From Pseudomonas inefficax (lineage in GTDB: Bacteria; Pseudomonadota; Gammaproteobacteria; Pseudomonadales; Pseudomonadaceae), in contig NZ_OPYN01000060.1 of assembly GCF_900277125.1 (NCBI RefSeq), forward strand, positions 1 to 64,000: a stretch of DNA of 64,000 nt, read 5' to 3'. The notes under the pieces are model-generated. The model was not told where the DNA came from. It was given only the letters and a program-made list of their open reading frames with translations, and did not search any database. Below are positions 16,647-23,678 of this stretch, in pieces; position 1 is the first letter of the stretch, and the number at the start of each line of letters is the position of its first letter. Position numbers and translations under genes: made by a program.

Positions 16647-16811
16647 GTTAACTCGTCGGTGTTAAAGCGTTAACTTTTCGAGGTTAAAGCTGTTAACCCG
16701 GTTAACATCCGCCAGAGGGCCCTATCGCCGTCTATGTCGCTGTTTCCGTGGCTTACAGCCCCATGCACGTTCGGCATGGGTGTTAACGTCGCTTTAACAT
16801 TTTTTGTTAAA
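16647..16811. repeat. Cluster of GTTAAC palindromes, possible operator array
   Basis: GTTAAC occurs at 16647, 16669, 16692, 16701 and 16782, with related GTTAAA/TTTAAC hexamers at 16661, 16683, 16793 and 16806. Such density of an A+T-rich hexamer stands out in this GC-rich genome. The first four fall about two helical turns or one turn apart. The cluster lies upstream of the 16627 gene and downstream of the 65-residue gene, both transcribed leftward, so it could be binding sites for a phage regulator. Confidence 0.5.
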
Positions 16812-16885
16812 GGGGGAAAAAATCTGCACGTGGGGTCGGAGGCGGTCTAGGTCAGCGAACCTTCTAGACTTTCGACCCGCCCCCC

Positions 16886-17083
16886 TCAGTAGTCCGGCGC
16901 TTTGTACGGCGGCGCCGACCGGATCTGTTCCAGCGCTTCTGCTGCGCTCAGGCCGCTGGCCAACAGTCGATCGATCTCTTTGCTCAACCGCTCACGCTCC
17001 TCCATCTGGCGCAGCAGGGCGCGGCTGTGGGCGATCTGGTTGAGGGCTCGTTGAACTGGCTTGGGTAGATGGGTATGGCTCAT
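16886..17083 (-). CDS. Small hypothetical phage protein
   Basis: A 65-residue, helix-rich, charged protein (LNQIAHSRALLRQMEERERL, then SKEIDRLLASGLSAAEALEQ). I do not recognise the family. GGAG stands 8 bases before the ATG, supporting translation. It follows the capsid gene in the same direction with 130 bases between them. It could be a small structural or regulatory protein of the phage remnant. Confidence 0.55.
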   Translation of the reverse strand: MSHTHLPKPVQRALNQIAHSRALLRQMEERERLSKEIDRLLASGLSAAEALEQIRSAPPYKAPDY

Positions 17084-17213
17084 GGTCTTCTCCGGTGCGA
17101 ATGAAAAGGCCCGCGAGTGCGGGCCAGTGTCGAATCACCCCACAAAGGAAAGAAGGGCTCCGACTGCTGCGGTTATGGGTTACGTGGCACTCACAGCTAA
17201 CCCACGCTTACAC

Positions 17214-18371
17214 TTACGGAGTCGGTGCGCCGGTCAGCGTCACCAGGCGGGTGGCAGTAGGAGCGAACACCGCGAGGCCGGCGCGCAGCTCTGCCAGGAT
17301 GGTCACCATGTTGCGGCGGAAGTTGTCACCGTCGTGGCGGCTCGCCTCCACGGTCACTTCCTGACGGTCTAGCAACGCGGCCACGCTGGTATCGAGAATC
17401 AGCGCCTCGCCTTGCGGCATGCCGTTGGTGACGACCACAGGTGTGCCCCACAGGCTGGGTGGCGCTGGGTCGCGGGGGGTGCCAATCACATACTGGCCGT
17501 CGCCATCCTCGGCACGTTCGCTTTCAATGGCGAACCAGTCACGCGGGTTCATCACGATAACGTTTGGGTTCCAACCTTCGGCCTTGAGGTCAGTGAGGGC
17601 AGCGCCGATGCGGTCAGCCGGTTTGCCGGTGGTGATGCCGGCAGTGGTGGCCTGCTTCTTGAACCCGAGGATTTCACCGGCGCCGCCGTCGCCGTTGATG
17701 AGTTCGGCTTCCAACTTCTGGCGCACGCCCACGCTCATCAGCGTGTTGATCTGTCCCTCAAGCTGGTCATTGTCCTGCAGCACCTGGAGGCTCGCCGGAA
17801 TCCAGGTGGCGATGGTGGCGATTTCCGCCCGCTCCATTTTGGTGGGCATCGACCCTTCGGCCTTCTCCTCGCCTTCCTCTTTCTGGTAAGCCGCGCCGTT
17901 GATGTAGCCGTCCAGGCGAACGAACTCGTAGGTGGCGCTGGTGACCGGCACGATCGGCAGCACATCCAGCAAGCTCAGCCGCGGCTGCGGGATGCCACGG
18001 ATGCCAGCGCCATCACGCTGTGGGGCAGTTGGGTAGCTGGTCGAGCCAGTGACGCCCTTGTTGGGATTGGTGATCGCTGCACGCACGCCGACTTTGCAAC
18101 TGATTTGGCCAGTGGACTTCATCCCGGCCCTGAAGCCGGTGATGCCATCAGCGGCGACGACCTGGGCGGTCACCACATTGGAGTCGGTGGAGTCGTCATT
18201 GGCGCCTCGGCGGGCGCTGACATTCACCATCTTCTGCTCGATTTCTTGAAGGCGGGCGCCGAACTCGGTTTGTTTCTCTGCAGAGGAGGATTTGAAGTCA
18301 GCGATCTGCGTGCCGATGTTCTGCAGCGTTTGATTCAGCTGGGTCATGTCCTGCTGATAGGGATCTGGCAT
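17214..18371 (-). CDS. Phage major capsid protein, HK97 family
   Basis: A 385-residue HK97-fold major capsid protein. The N-terminus (about 1-60) is a coiled-coil delta-like scaffold segment (LNQTLQNIGTQIADFKSSSA). The rest shows the family pattern: RLSLLDVLPIVPVTSATYEFV, ATWIPASLQVLQDNDQLEGQ, LINGDGGAGEILGFKKQ, NVIVMNPRDWFAIE, SLWGTPVVVTNGMPQGEALI and the C-terminal VTILAELRAGLAVFAPTA. No protease, portal or terminase gene is next to it, so the capsid gene is isolated from the usual head cassette. It lies on the same strand as, and downstream of, an AlpA-like gene and an integrase gene. Either it is a prophage remnant or part of a satellite that makes or modifies capsids. Confidence 0.88.
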   Translation of the reverse strand: MPDPYQQDMTQLNQTLQNIGTQIADFKSSSAEKQTEFGARLQEIEQKMVNVSARRGANDDSTDSNVVTAQVVAADGITGFRAGMKSTGQISCKVGVRAAITNPNKGVTGSTSYPTAPQRDGAGIRGIPQPRLSLLDVLPIVPVTSATYEFVRLDGYINGAAYQKEEGEEKAEGSMPTKMERAEIATIATWIPASLQVLQDNDQLEGQINTLMSVGVRQKLEAELINGDGGAGEILGFKKQATTAGITTGKPADRIGAALTDLKAEGWNPNVIVMNPRDWFAIESERAEDGDGQYVIGTPRDPAPPSLWGTPVVVTNGMPQGEALILDTSVAALLDRQEVTVEASRHDGDNFRRNMVTILAELRAGLAVFAPTATRLVTLTGAPTP

Positions 18372-18452
18372 AGGGTTCTCCGGGGTGTGTAAACGATGCC
18401 GTCTACCCTATGCGCGCACGCACACCCCGGTCAGCGGTTAACTTCGACGTCC

Positions 18453-18683
18453 TCAGTCGGTATCCGTCGCAAAGCGCACTATGTCGGCTATTTTGTAGAA
18501 CCGCCGATTGCCACGGCGCACGAATGGCAGCGGTGAACGACCCTCTGCAGCCAGGCGGCGCAGGTAGCTGGGGGCATATCCCAATAGGTCTGCCGTGGCT
18601 GGCTCGGGCACCAGGCCACCAATCAGCGGGGTGATGCCGGCCTGGGCCAGCCGCTCGGTAACGTCCTGTTCAACGTCCACCAT
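18453..18683 (-). CDS. AlpA-like / excisionase-type DNA-binding protein
   Basis: A 76-residue protein with a winged-helix of the AlpA/MerR-excisionase type: EPATADLLGYAPSYLRRLAA (first helices and recognition helix) followed by FVRRGNRRFYKIADIVRFA (wing). It starts 3 bases after the stop of the upstream integrase gene, so the two are likely co-expressed. Proteins of this type act as excisionases or as activators of integrase genes in P4-like islands. This is the second such protein in the element; the other is at 23323-23547. Confidence 0.75.
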   Translation of the reverse strand: MVDVEQDVTERLAQAGITPLIGGLVPEPATADLLGYAPSYLRRLAAEGRSPLPFVRRGNRRFYKIADIVRFATDTD

Positions 18684-18686
18684 GAT

Positions 18687-19976
18687 TTACATGCTCCTCT
18701 GTGATGCATCCGGGTTTTCGCTAGAGGCCCCGTGGTCTGTGGCCTGTGTCGGATTTTGTGGGATTGCGTATCTCGGGTATGTCTCGCCTGTGAGTGCGCT
18801 CAACCCAAGCCCGTCTAAATGGTCGTGCCAGCGCTCCAGTGCTTGGCGCTTGAGGGCTTCGGCGGTGGTGTGGATGTAGGTCGCGTCCATGTTGCGCAGG
18901 GCGTGGTTCACCAGCATCTCGCCCACCAGGTAATCCACACCCAGGTCCATCCAGCAGGTGCGGGCGACCTTGCGCACATCGTGGCTGGTCCACTGGCGGT
19001 CGCTCAGTTCGGCAAATACCTGGCTTGCTACCGTCGCGCTAAGGGGGCCGCGCCGGCTGGCTGGGAACAGGTAGGCGCCGTGATAGCCCTGGGCGGTTTG
19101 CTGGGCTTGATAGCGGCTCAACAGTGCACAGGCTTGGCGGGTCAGCGGCAGGGTGTGGTTCTGCTTGGTCTTGGTGTCGTCGGCGGGGATGAACCACTGG
19201 CCGGCCTGCAGATCGACGTTGCGCCACAGCGCGCTGCGCGTCTCGCCCAGGCGGGTGCCGTGACACAGCATCATCAGCGCCAGCAGGGCGTCACCGGGCC
19301 GGGTATTGCTCCAGCTCGCCAGCTTGGCCAGCAGATCGGGCAAGTCTCGCTCCCGCAGCCGTGACGACTTCGGCTTGATCCGCACTCCGACGAAATCCCC
19401 AAAGCGCAGCGAGCCCATGGGGTTCTGCTCGATCATCCCAAGCCGATGTGCCTTGCGCATGGCCACCGCCAGCACGTTGAACACCAGGCGCACGAACGAC
19501 AGGGCATAGCGCTCTTGCAGTGGCCACATGAGCCGCTGATCGAGCGTGGCCTTGCTCACCTCGGCCAGTGGCAAATCATGCAGCCGTGGCGTTAGGTGGC
19601 AGGTGATGGCCGACTTCGCGCCGGCCTTGCGCTTGGCCGACAAATTGCGGTCGCGCAGCATCCGATCCAGGTACCAGTCCAGCAGCTCACCGGTACTGCT
19701 CCAGGTGCTGGTCAGCGAGGTGGCCTCGGCGTCTGCGGCGCGGCGCCCTAGGATGGCCGGCAGCGCGGTCAGCATGGCCTTGGTGGTCAAGCTGGGAAAG
19801 TCGCCGGCCTTGCCCCACTTGCCCCTGACAACAACGTGCCAGGCGCCCCGGGTGCGGTCGACGGTGGAATAGCGGAATCGCAGTTCGGGATAGCGCGGGT
19901 CACGCAATTGGCGCACCGGCTGGCCGGCCTGCTTGCGGATCTCGGCGTCAGTGAATGTGATGTGTTTGGTGGTCAT
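18687..19976 (-). CDS. Tyrosine-type site-specific integrase (second integrase of the island)
   Basis: A 429-residue phage integrase. The N-terminal part includes a DNA-arm/core binding region; the catalytic domain has MLCHGTRLGETR (first Arg), WTSHDVRKVART (H-x-x-R), LVNHALRNMDATYIHTT with the late His and nucleophilic Tyr. It is distinct in sequence from the P4-type integrase at 24675-25883. It is followed by an AlpA-like gene and a capsid gene, all leftward. Because two different integrases occur in one island, this one probably marks a second element that moved in, or a partial duplication of function. Its upstream region carries several inverted repeats that may be regulatory or attachment DNA. 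Confidence 0.9.
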   Translation of the reverse strand: MTTKHITFTDAEIRKQAGQPVRQLRDPRYPELRFRYSTVDRTRGAWHVVVRGKWGKAGDFPSLTTKAMLTALPAILGRRAADAEATSLTSTWSSTGELLDWYLDRMLRDRNLSAKRKAGAKSAITCHLTPRLHDLPLAEVSKATLDQRLMWPLQERYALSFVRLVFNVLAVAMRKAHRLGMIEQNPMGSLRFGDFVGVRIKPKSSRLRERDLPDLLAKLASWSNTRPGDALLALMMLCHGTRLGETRSALWRNVDLQAGQWFIPADDTKTKQNHTLPLTRQACALLSRYQAQQTAQGYHGAYLFPASRRGPLSATVASQVFAELSDRQWTSHDVRKVARTCWMDLGVDYLVGEMLVNHALRNMDATYIHTTAEALKRQALERWHDHLDGLGLSALTGETYPRYAIPQNPTQATDHGASSENPDASQRSM

Positions 19977-20025
19977 GCTATGTCCTCAAACTGAGGGTGT
20001 CGGTTCACCGAACGAGGCCAGATGA

Positions 20026-20108
20026 TCCGAATCGGACCAAATGAGCCGATTCGGCTCAGGGCGCCACTGTGTAGAAAGCAACAGACCGTGGCGTTTCCTA
20101 CACAGTGG
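20026..20108. repeat. Nested palindromes upstream of the second integrase
   Basis: Three structures lie within 83 bases: TCCGAATCGGA (20026-20036), AGCCGATTCGGCT (20044-20056) and an 11-bp inverted repeat CCACTGTGTAG / CTACACAGTGG (20064-20074 and 20098-20108). They lie 50-130 bases before the integrase ATG and are candidates for operators or for attachment-site DNA of this integrase. The rest of the 250-base gap (19977-20226) holds no gene that I can support. Confidence 0.5.
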
Positions 20109-20226
20109 CGAACGTGGTCGGGCGATCCGGTACGGTGGGGAAATCCCTTGTTTTGCCAAAGCGCGAATTCCCGCCCACCTCGTCGAGCGCTCGCCGATTG
20201 CTCGTCTAGGTGTTCACCGAGCCTTG

Positions 20227-20520
20227 TCACGGTCCTACCTCCGCACCTGGCCAGCGCACACGAACGTCGGCCAGCGCTTCGTCGCGGGTGATCGGCTCAC
20301 TGATCATGGTGAACGGTCGGCACCCAGGCACCAGCACCGTCCAGTTGCAGCGGCGTTCCAGACCGTCATTCGCGGCTAGTTCGGCCAGTAGTGCCAGCCG
20401 GTTAGCTTTGACGTACTTGCGCACATCGTCGGTCAGCTTTGATGCGGGGGAGATCCGCACCCGCATACCTTGCTTCTTTGCGGAAAATCCGCGTTCCAGC
20501 AGGTAGTCGAGCGCGGCCAT
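20227..20520 (-). CDS. Small protein with TubC-docking-like N-terminus
   Basis: A 97-residue protein. The first 50 residues (ALDYLLERGFSAKKQGMRVR, SKLTDDVRKYVKANRLALLA) resemble the small TubC_N-type docking domain found in many phage and island proteins near replication genes; the function there is not established. The rest is unassigned. I chose ATG at 20520, which overlaps the TGA of the RepA-like gene (TGATG), so the two are coupled. It is the last gene of the leftward replication operon. Confidence 0.6.
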   Translation of the reverse strand: MAALDYLLERGFSAKKQGMRVRISPASKLTDDVRKYVKANRLALLAELAANDGLERRCNWTVLVPGCRPFTMISEPITRDEALADVRVRWPGAEVGP

Positions 20521-21803
20521 CACAGGTCCTCCGCGTCATCATCCAGCGATGGCAAGGACGTAGCATCCGGCAGATGAACATCGAGTGGCACTGGTGCCCT
20601 TTCGTCCATTCGTGCCCTTTTTTCCCATTCGTGCCTTTGTTCTTTCTCCGGCACGAATGGGGCACCAGTGGGCACGAATGGCGCAAACGCCGAAAATGCG
20701 CCTTCGGCTTGAGGTAGGGACCAGAGGGTTCGAATCTCCTTCCCAAAGCCCTCGCGAACGGTTACGACGGATAATTTTTCGCGTGCGGTGCGAGTCTGCT
20801 TCGCGCTGTATCCGTTTTCCGTCATTAGGCTTTTGGCCTGCTTTCCTACCATCGGGCCGTCTTTGAGGATTCGCCGAAGTGCCTCTGACGGATCATCATC
20901 ACTCAGGCGCGTGTCATCCTCAGTGCTCTCAACGTCGCCTAGGATCTCCCTGGCCGAACCTTCGATTAGGTCGCCCCAGGCAACGCGGGTGGTCGTAATT
21001 TCCCCGTCGATGGTGAAAGTCTCAATGGTGTATGAGACGCCACCTTCATCTGTGCCGATATTCGACTTTGCCCGCGCCAGTACACGCAGGTCTGAATCTT
21101 CCTGCTTGGCTGCCACTAACACCGTACGTGCCAGCGCCGAGAAAGCCTGAGAACCGATAACGCGGTCAGTCGGTGACGAGCCGGCGCCACCTTTGGCGAA
21201 ATGAGAAATTCCCACGATGGCGCAAAGGTTCTGCTCAGCAAAGTCCACCACGCTCTGCAGCGCCCGACGCACGTCATTGGCCTTGTGCATGTCACCCTTC
21301 ACAGCGCTGACGATGGGGTCGAGCATCAGAAGGGAGACGCCACCAATGTCGCTGGCTGTTTCTCGCAGCAGACCAATGTCGTTGGCCGGGTCGAATGGAT
21401 CTGTGTCGCCCTGGGCGTTAGTCCGCCCCTGGATGATGTAGACCCGGCTCATGTCAGCGCCAGCAGCGGTCAAACGGGGAATTAGCGTATCGGCGGGGTC
21501 ATCTTCGCTCGACCAGATCAGGGCATTTCCTGGCTCGCTGCAGCGACTTCCATCAGGCCAGCATCCGCCAGTAGTGATGGTGGCGATCAGGCCAATCAGC
21601 AGAGTCGTTTTCCCGGTGCCCCCAGCGCCGGCGAGGATGTGCAGCTTTCCTTTGGCCAGCCAACCAGGCCACAGCCAGCGGATAGGGACGGCCTTGATTG
21701 TCGACGCCTTAACCGCATTGACGCGCCATAGGGGTGTGACGTTTTCACGATTGATGGGGCTAAGTGGCTCGGTCCATTCTTGTGCGAAACGATCTGTAGT
21801 CAT
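20520..21803 (-). CDS. RepA-like AAA ATPase / replicative helicase
   Basis: A 427-residue ATPase of the RepA/RecA-like helicase family found in plasmids and satellites. Walker A is GAGGTGKTT at 59-67, Walker B is in VSLLMLDPIVSA near 156-165, and ISHFAKGG and SQAFSALARTVLVAAKQE follow as in RSF1010 RepA-type hexameric helicases. It probably unwinds the satellite origin. The C-terminus is Pro/Arg-rich and its coding DNA contains an iteron cluster (20607-20680), so this part of the protein may be shaped by the DNA sites. It overlaps the primase-type gene upstream by 4 bases. Confidence 0.85.
   Translation of the reverse strand: MTTDRFAQEWTEPLSPINRENVTPLWRVNAVKASTIKAVPIRWLWPGWLAKGKLHILAGAGGTGKTTLLIGLIATITTGGCWPDGSRCSEPGNALIWSSEDDPADTLIPRLTAAGADMSRVYIIQGRTNAQGDTDPFDPANDIGLLRETASDIGGVSLLMLDPIVSAVKGDMHKANDVRRALQSVVDFAEQNLCAIVGISHFAKGGAGSSPTDRVIGSQAFSALARTVLVAAKQEDSDLRVLARAKSNIGTDEGGVSYTIETFTIDGEITTTRVAWGDLIEGSAREILGDVESTEDDTRLSDDDPSEALRRILKDGPMVGKQAKSLMTENGYSAKQTRTAREKLSVVTVREGFGKEIRTLWSLPQAEGAFSAFAPFVPTGAPFVPEKEQRHEWEKRARMDERAPVPLDVHLPDATSLPSLDDDAEDL
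20607..20680. repeat. Iteron cluster 1 (CATTCGTGCC), putative origin
   Basis: CATTCGTGCC occurs at 20607-20616 and 20626-20635, and its reverse complement GGCACGAATG at 20650-20659 and 20671-20680. The arrangement, two repeats facing two, is repeated in inverted orientation at 23216-23307. It lies inside the 3' end of the RepA-like gene. Confidence 0.75.
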
Positions 21804-22207
21804 TTGACCCCCAGGCGCTGCTTGGCGAGGTTGAAGCGCACCAGGTCATCACCTGCCAAGCTCCCTCGCTGCTGGAGTGATTGGCCTATCCGAAACACCA
21901 TGCGCTCATGTTCAATTGCAGCCTTACTTGGCCCGCGCCGAGGCTGCTTGTCGCCAGGGAACAAGTCCCGCAACTCCAGGCCAATTGCCGAGACAATCTC
22001 TTTAGTTGAGCAACCGGCCCAGCACTTGAGTAAAACAACGCCCTGCGAGGTCTCAGTAATTGCCAGAGTCGGGTGTTTGTCATCATGTGCAGGACAGCAA
22101 GCTTTCCACTTGTTGGCGCCAGCAGACTTAACTTTGTCCAATCGGTTAAGCAGTTTATCCAGGCAAGCCGATCCCATCGGCGCAAGTGCACCGTTTTGAA
22201 TGTTCAT
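21800..22207 (-). CDS. CHC2-type zinc-finger protein (primase fragment)
   Basis: A 135-residue protein with a primase-type zinc ribbon: KACCPAHDDKHPTLAI (C37/C38, H41) and LLKCWAGCSTKEIVSAIG (C62, C66). This matches the N-terminal domain of DnaG or P4 alpha type primases; the polymerase (TOPRIM) domain is absent, so it probably recognises DNA and works with the RepA-like ATPase encoded immediately downstream with a 4-base overlap. In P4 the zinc finger, primase and helicase are one protein (alpha), so here the role appears divided between separate genes (inference). Confidence 0.82.
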   Translation of the reverse strand: MNIQNGALAPMGSACLDKLLNRLDKVKSAGANKWKACCPAHDDKHPTLAITETSQGVVLLKCWAGCSTKEIVSAIGLELRDLFPGDKQPRRGPSKAAIEHERMVFRIGQSLQQRGSLAGDDLVRFNLAKQRLGVK

Positions 22208-22209
22208 GG

Positions 22210-22506
22210 TTAGGCTCCGGGTTTAACTTCGGATAAATGGTAAGTCGCGGCAGCGCCAGTGTCGGACAAGTTGCCGACTAGACTGCCCAGGCTTTCGAGA
22301 AGCCAGCCTATATCAGTGACCGCCGCAGGGCTCAGACCGGTTTCACCGTTCGATGCTGTACAAGCCAACAAGTGGCCTATGCCTGATATCCCATGTGCGA
22401 GCACCGACACACAGCTTTCAGTTGCCTGCTCTGTCGCTTTCAGCTGACCGGGAGTCATGTTCTTCAGCGCTTCGTGGCGTGGCAGGAGATCGCTCCAGTA
22501 GCTCAT
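22210..22506 (-). CDS. Hypothetical satellite protein
   Basis: A 98-residue protein of unknown family (SYWSDLLPRHEALKNMTPGQ, then ACTASNGETGLSPAAVTDIG and LLESLGSLVGNLSDT). It is mostly helical. It overlaps the upstream gene by 4 bases and lies 2 bases before the zinc-finger gene, so it belongs to the replication operon. No function is proposed. Confidence 0.6.
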   Translation of the reverse strand: MSYWSDLLPRHEALKNMTPGQLKATEQATESCVSVLAHGISGIGHLLACTASNGETGLSPAAVTDIGWLLESLGSLVGNLSDTGAAATYHLSEVKPGA

Positions 22507-22772
22507 CGAACACCCCCGACTTCGTTTGCGCCGTAGCTATAGCCGATATACCGGTGCCGCCAGCAAAAGTTCTGCGAACCGAGTTTGACGTTATCGAGCT
22601 GCGCGTAAAGGTCTTTCGAGATCGGATGCTGCTGCCCAAGAGCCGGGATAATCATCGCAGTGAGGATACGTTCGAGCTTTTTGAACGCCTCCCTTGCCTG
22701 GTTTTGATGATGGCATTCGAAATCGGCGAGAACGGCCGGCTCCAGCAGGGTTTGCTCAGGACCGCGAATCAT
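22503..22772 (-). CDS. Hypothetical satellite protein
   Basis: An 89-residue protein of unknown family (MIRGPEQTLLEPAVLADFEC, AFKKLERILTAMIIPALGQQ and a basic, aromatic C-terminus with WRHRYIGYSYG). It overlaps both neighbours by 4 bases, which argues that it is translated. Part of the leftward replication operon. Confidence 0.6.
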   Translation of the reverse strand: MIRGPEQTLLEPAVLADFECHHQNQAREAFKKLERILTAMIIPALGQQHPISKDLYAQLDNVKLGSQNFCWRHRYIGYSYGANEVGGVR

Positions 22773-22927
22773 TGCTCACCCCCTTGGGCTTCCAGGGTGC
22801 GGGCTTGATCCATGTGGTGGTTGTAGCGCTTCAAGCGGACAGAGAGAGACGAGTTTGCGCGGAGGGCGCAGAGGGCTATCTTGCGGTGAGCAAGGGCGCG
22901 GATTTTGGACGGAATGAGGGCGTGCAT
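22769..22927 (-). CDS. Small basic protein, first gene after the immunity-type region
   Basis: A 52-residue basic protein (MHALIPSKIRALAHRKIALC, then SVRLKRYNHHMDQARTL). I chose the ATG at 22927 because TAGGAG stands 8 bases upstream. The frame stays open as far as 23326, but that extension crosses the structured RNA region and the iterons and is probably not translated. In P4 the equivalent place is taken by kil, a small cell-division inhibitor gene; the similarity is positional only. Confidence 0.6.
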   Translation of the reverse strand: MHALIPSKIRALAHRKIALCALRANSSLSVRLKRYNHHMDQARTLEAQGGEQ

Positions 22928-22953
22928 GGGTGTAGCTCCTATACCTGTTGAGG

Positions 22954-23150
22954 AGCTGCCACGTTTCGTCGCCAAACGAATTAGGGTGGCAGCTGTACGC
23001 AGGTTGGCGAACCGGGGGTATAGGAACCCGGCAGACCCGAAGGTCTCCCACGCACAGCCGCCATAACGCGAATCTGCGGGCACAAAAAAAGCGCCTGCAA
23101 ACGTAATAGGGGCGCTGTTGCGCCTACACCCAATCGGGTCGCCAAACCCG
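22954..23150 (-). ncRNA. Putative P4 CI-like immunity RNA region
   Basis: This 197-base leader contains several stable hairpins. On the minus strand, in order: a hairpin exposing TTGGCGA (23135-23150), a terminator (23084-23116), a hairpin with a TTCG tetraloop (AGACC/GGTCT, 23033-23046), a hairpin exposing the complementary sequence TCGCCAA (23002-23013), and a large hairpin (AGCTGCCAC/GTGGCAGCT, 22954-22994) again carrying TTGGCGA. This A-B-C layout, with a central sequence complementary to two flanking ones, is the organisation of the P4 immunity region, where a small CI RNA causes early termination of the replication operon. No protein is supported in 22928-23322. Confidence 0.65.
23084..23116 (-). 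terminator. Intrinsic terminator in the leader of the satellite replication operon
   Basis: Read on the minus strand, AGCGCC (23116-23111) and GGCGCT (23095-23090) form a hairpin, followed by a run of seven Ts. It would stop leftward transcripts before they reach the small genes and replication genes. Confidence 0.75.
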
Positions 23151-23215
23151 GTCGCTGAATTTGCAGCGACAGGCGAACGATAGCCGCGAAGCTCATCGCA
23201 AGCAACCGATTTCTT

Positions 23216-23307
23216 CATTCGTGCCCATTGGTGCCCCATTCGTGCCGGGCAAGAAACAAGGGCACGAATGGAAAAAAAGGGCACGAATGGGCGAAAGGGC
23301 ATGAATG
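23216..23307. repeat. Iteron cluster 2, inverted copy of cluster 1
   Basis: CATTCGTGCC at 23216-23225 and 23237-23246; GGCACGAATG at 23261-23270 and 23280-23289, with a degenerate GGCATGAATG at 23298-23307. Similarity to 20590-20690 in opposite orientation extends beyond the decamers for roughly 90 bases: both translate to PFRPFVPFF and PARMGHQWARM in corresponding frames. Confidence 0.75.
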
Positions 23308-23322
23308 GGGCGACAAGGATCA

Positions 23323-23547
23323 TCACGCCACCTCGCCACGGCTGGCTGCGATCTGCTCATCGCACCAGGTGTGAATCTCGGCCTCGATCCACACGACGCA
23401 CTTCGGGCCGAGGGTGATTTGCTTGGGGAAAGCGCCAGCGGCGATACGGCGGTAAATCTCGGTGCAGGACAGGCCGGTGATCGACTCAACGTCCTGGCGC
23501 TTGATGAAGCGGCGAGCGGGCGGGGTGGTGTTGGTAAGAGTAGCCAT
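23323..23547 (-). CDS. AlpA-family regulator / excisionase
   Basis: A 74-residue AlpA-type DNA-binding protein. RRFIKRQDVESITGLSCTEI (helices 1-2), YRRIAAGAFPKQITLG (recognition helix and wing entry) and VVWIEAEIHTWCDEQIAAS follow the family closely. I chose ATG 23547 with AGGAGG 9 bases upstream over the frame opening at 23568. AlpA-type proteins (P4 Vis, E. coli AlpA) control integrase and excision in P4-like elements. It lies between the P4-type integrase side and the immunity-type leader, as expected for a satellite. Confidence 0.85.
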   Translation of the reverse strand: MATLTNTTPPARRFIKRQDVESITGLSCTEIYRRIAAGAFPKQITLGPKCVVWIEAEIHTWCDEQIAASRGEVA

Positions 23548-23678
23548 CGTCTGCGCCTCCTTGGGCATGGTTGGATGGCTATGGATTTAATAGGTAACCA
23601 AACTAGTTTTCGATCCAAATACTGACCATCAAAATGTTCCGGAATTTATTGGAAGTGAATTTATTCCGGATCTTTTAA

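Noticed and set aside
16647..16811. CRISPR or REP array
   Set aside because: Repeats are six bases long with irregular spacing and no common spacer unit.
20607..23307. CRISPR array
   Set aside because: The CATTCGTGCC repeats are only ten bases, in both orientations, with spacers of about ten bases. No cas gene is present. They are iteron-like.
22928..23326. N-terminal extension of the 52-residue gene to 23326
   Set aside because: It would run through the terminator, the A-B-C hairpins and iteron cluster 2. A good ribosome-binding site stands before ATG 22927, so the shorter gene is preferred.
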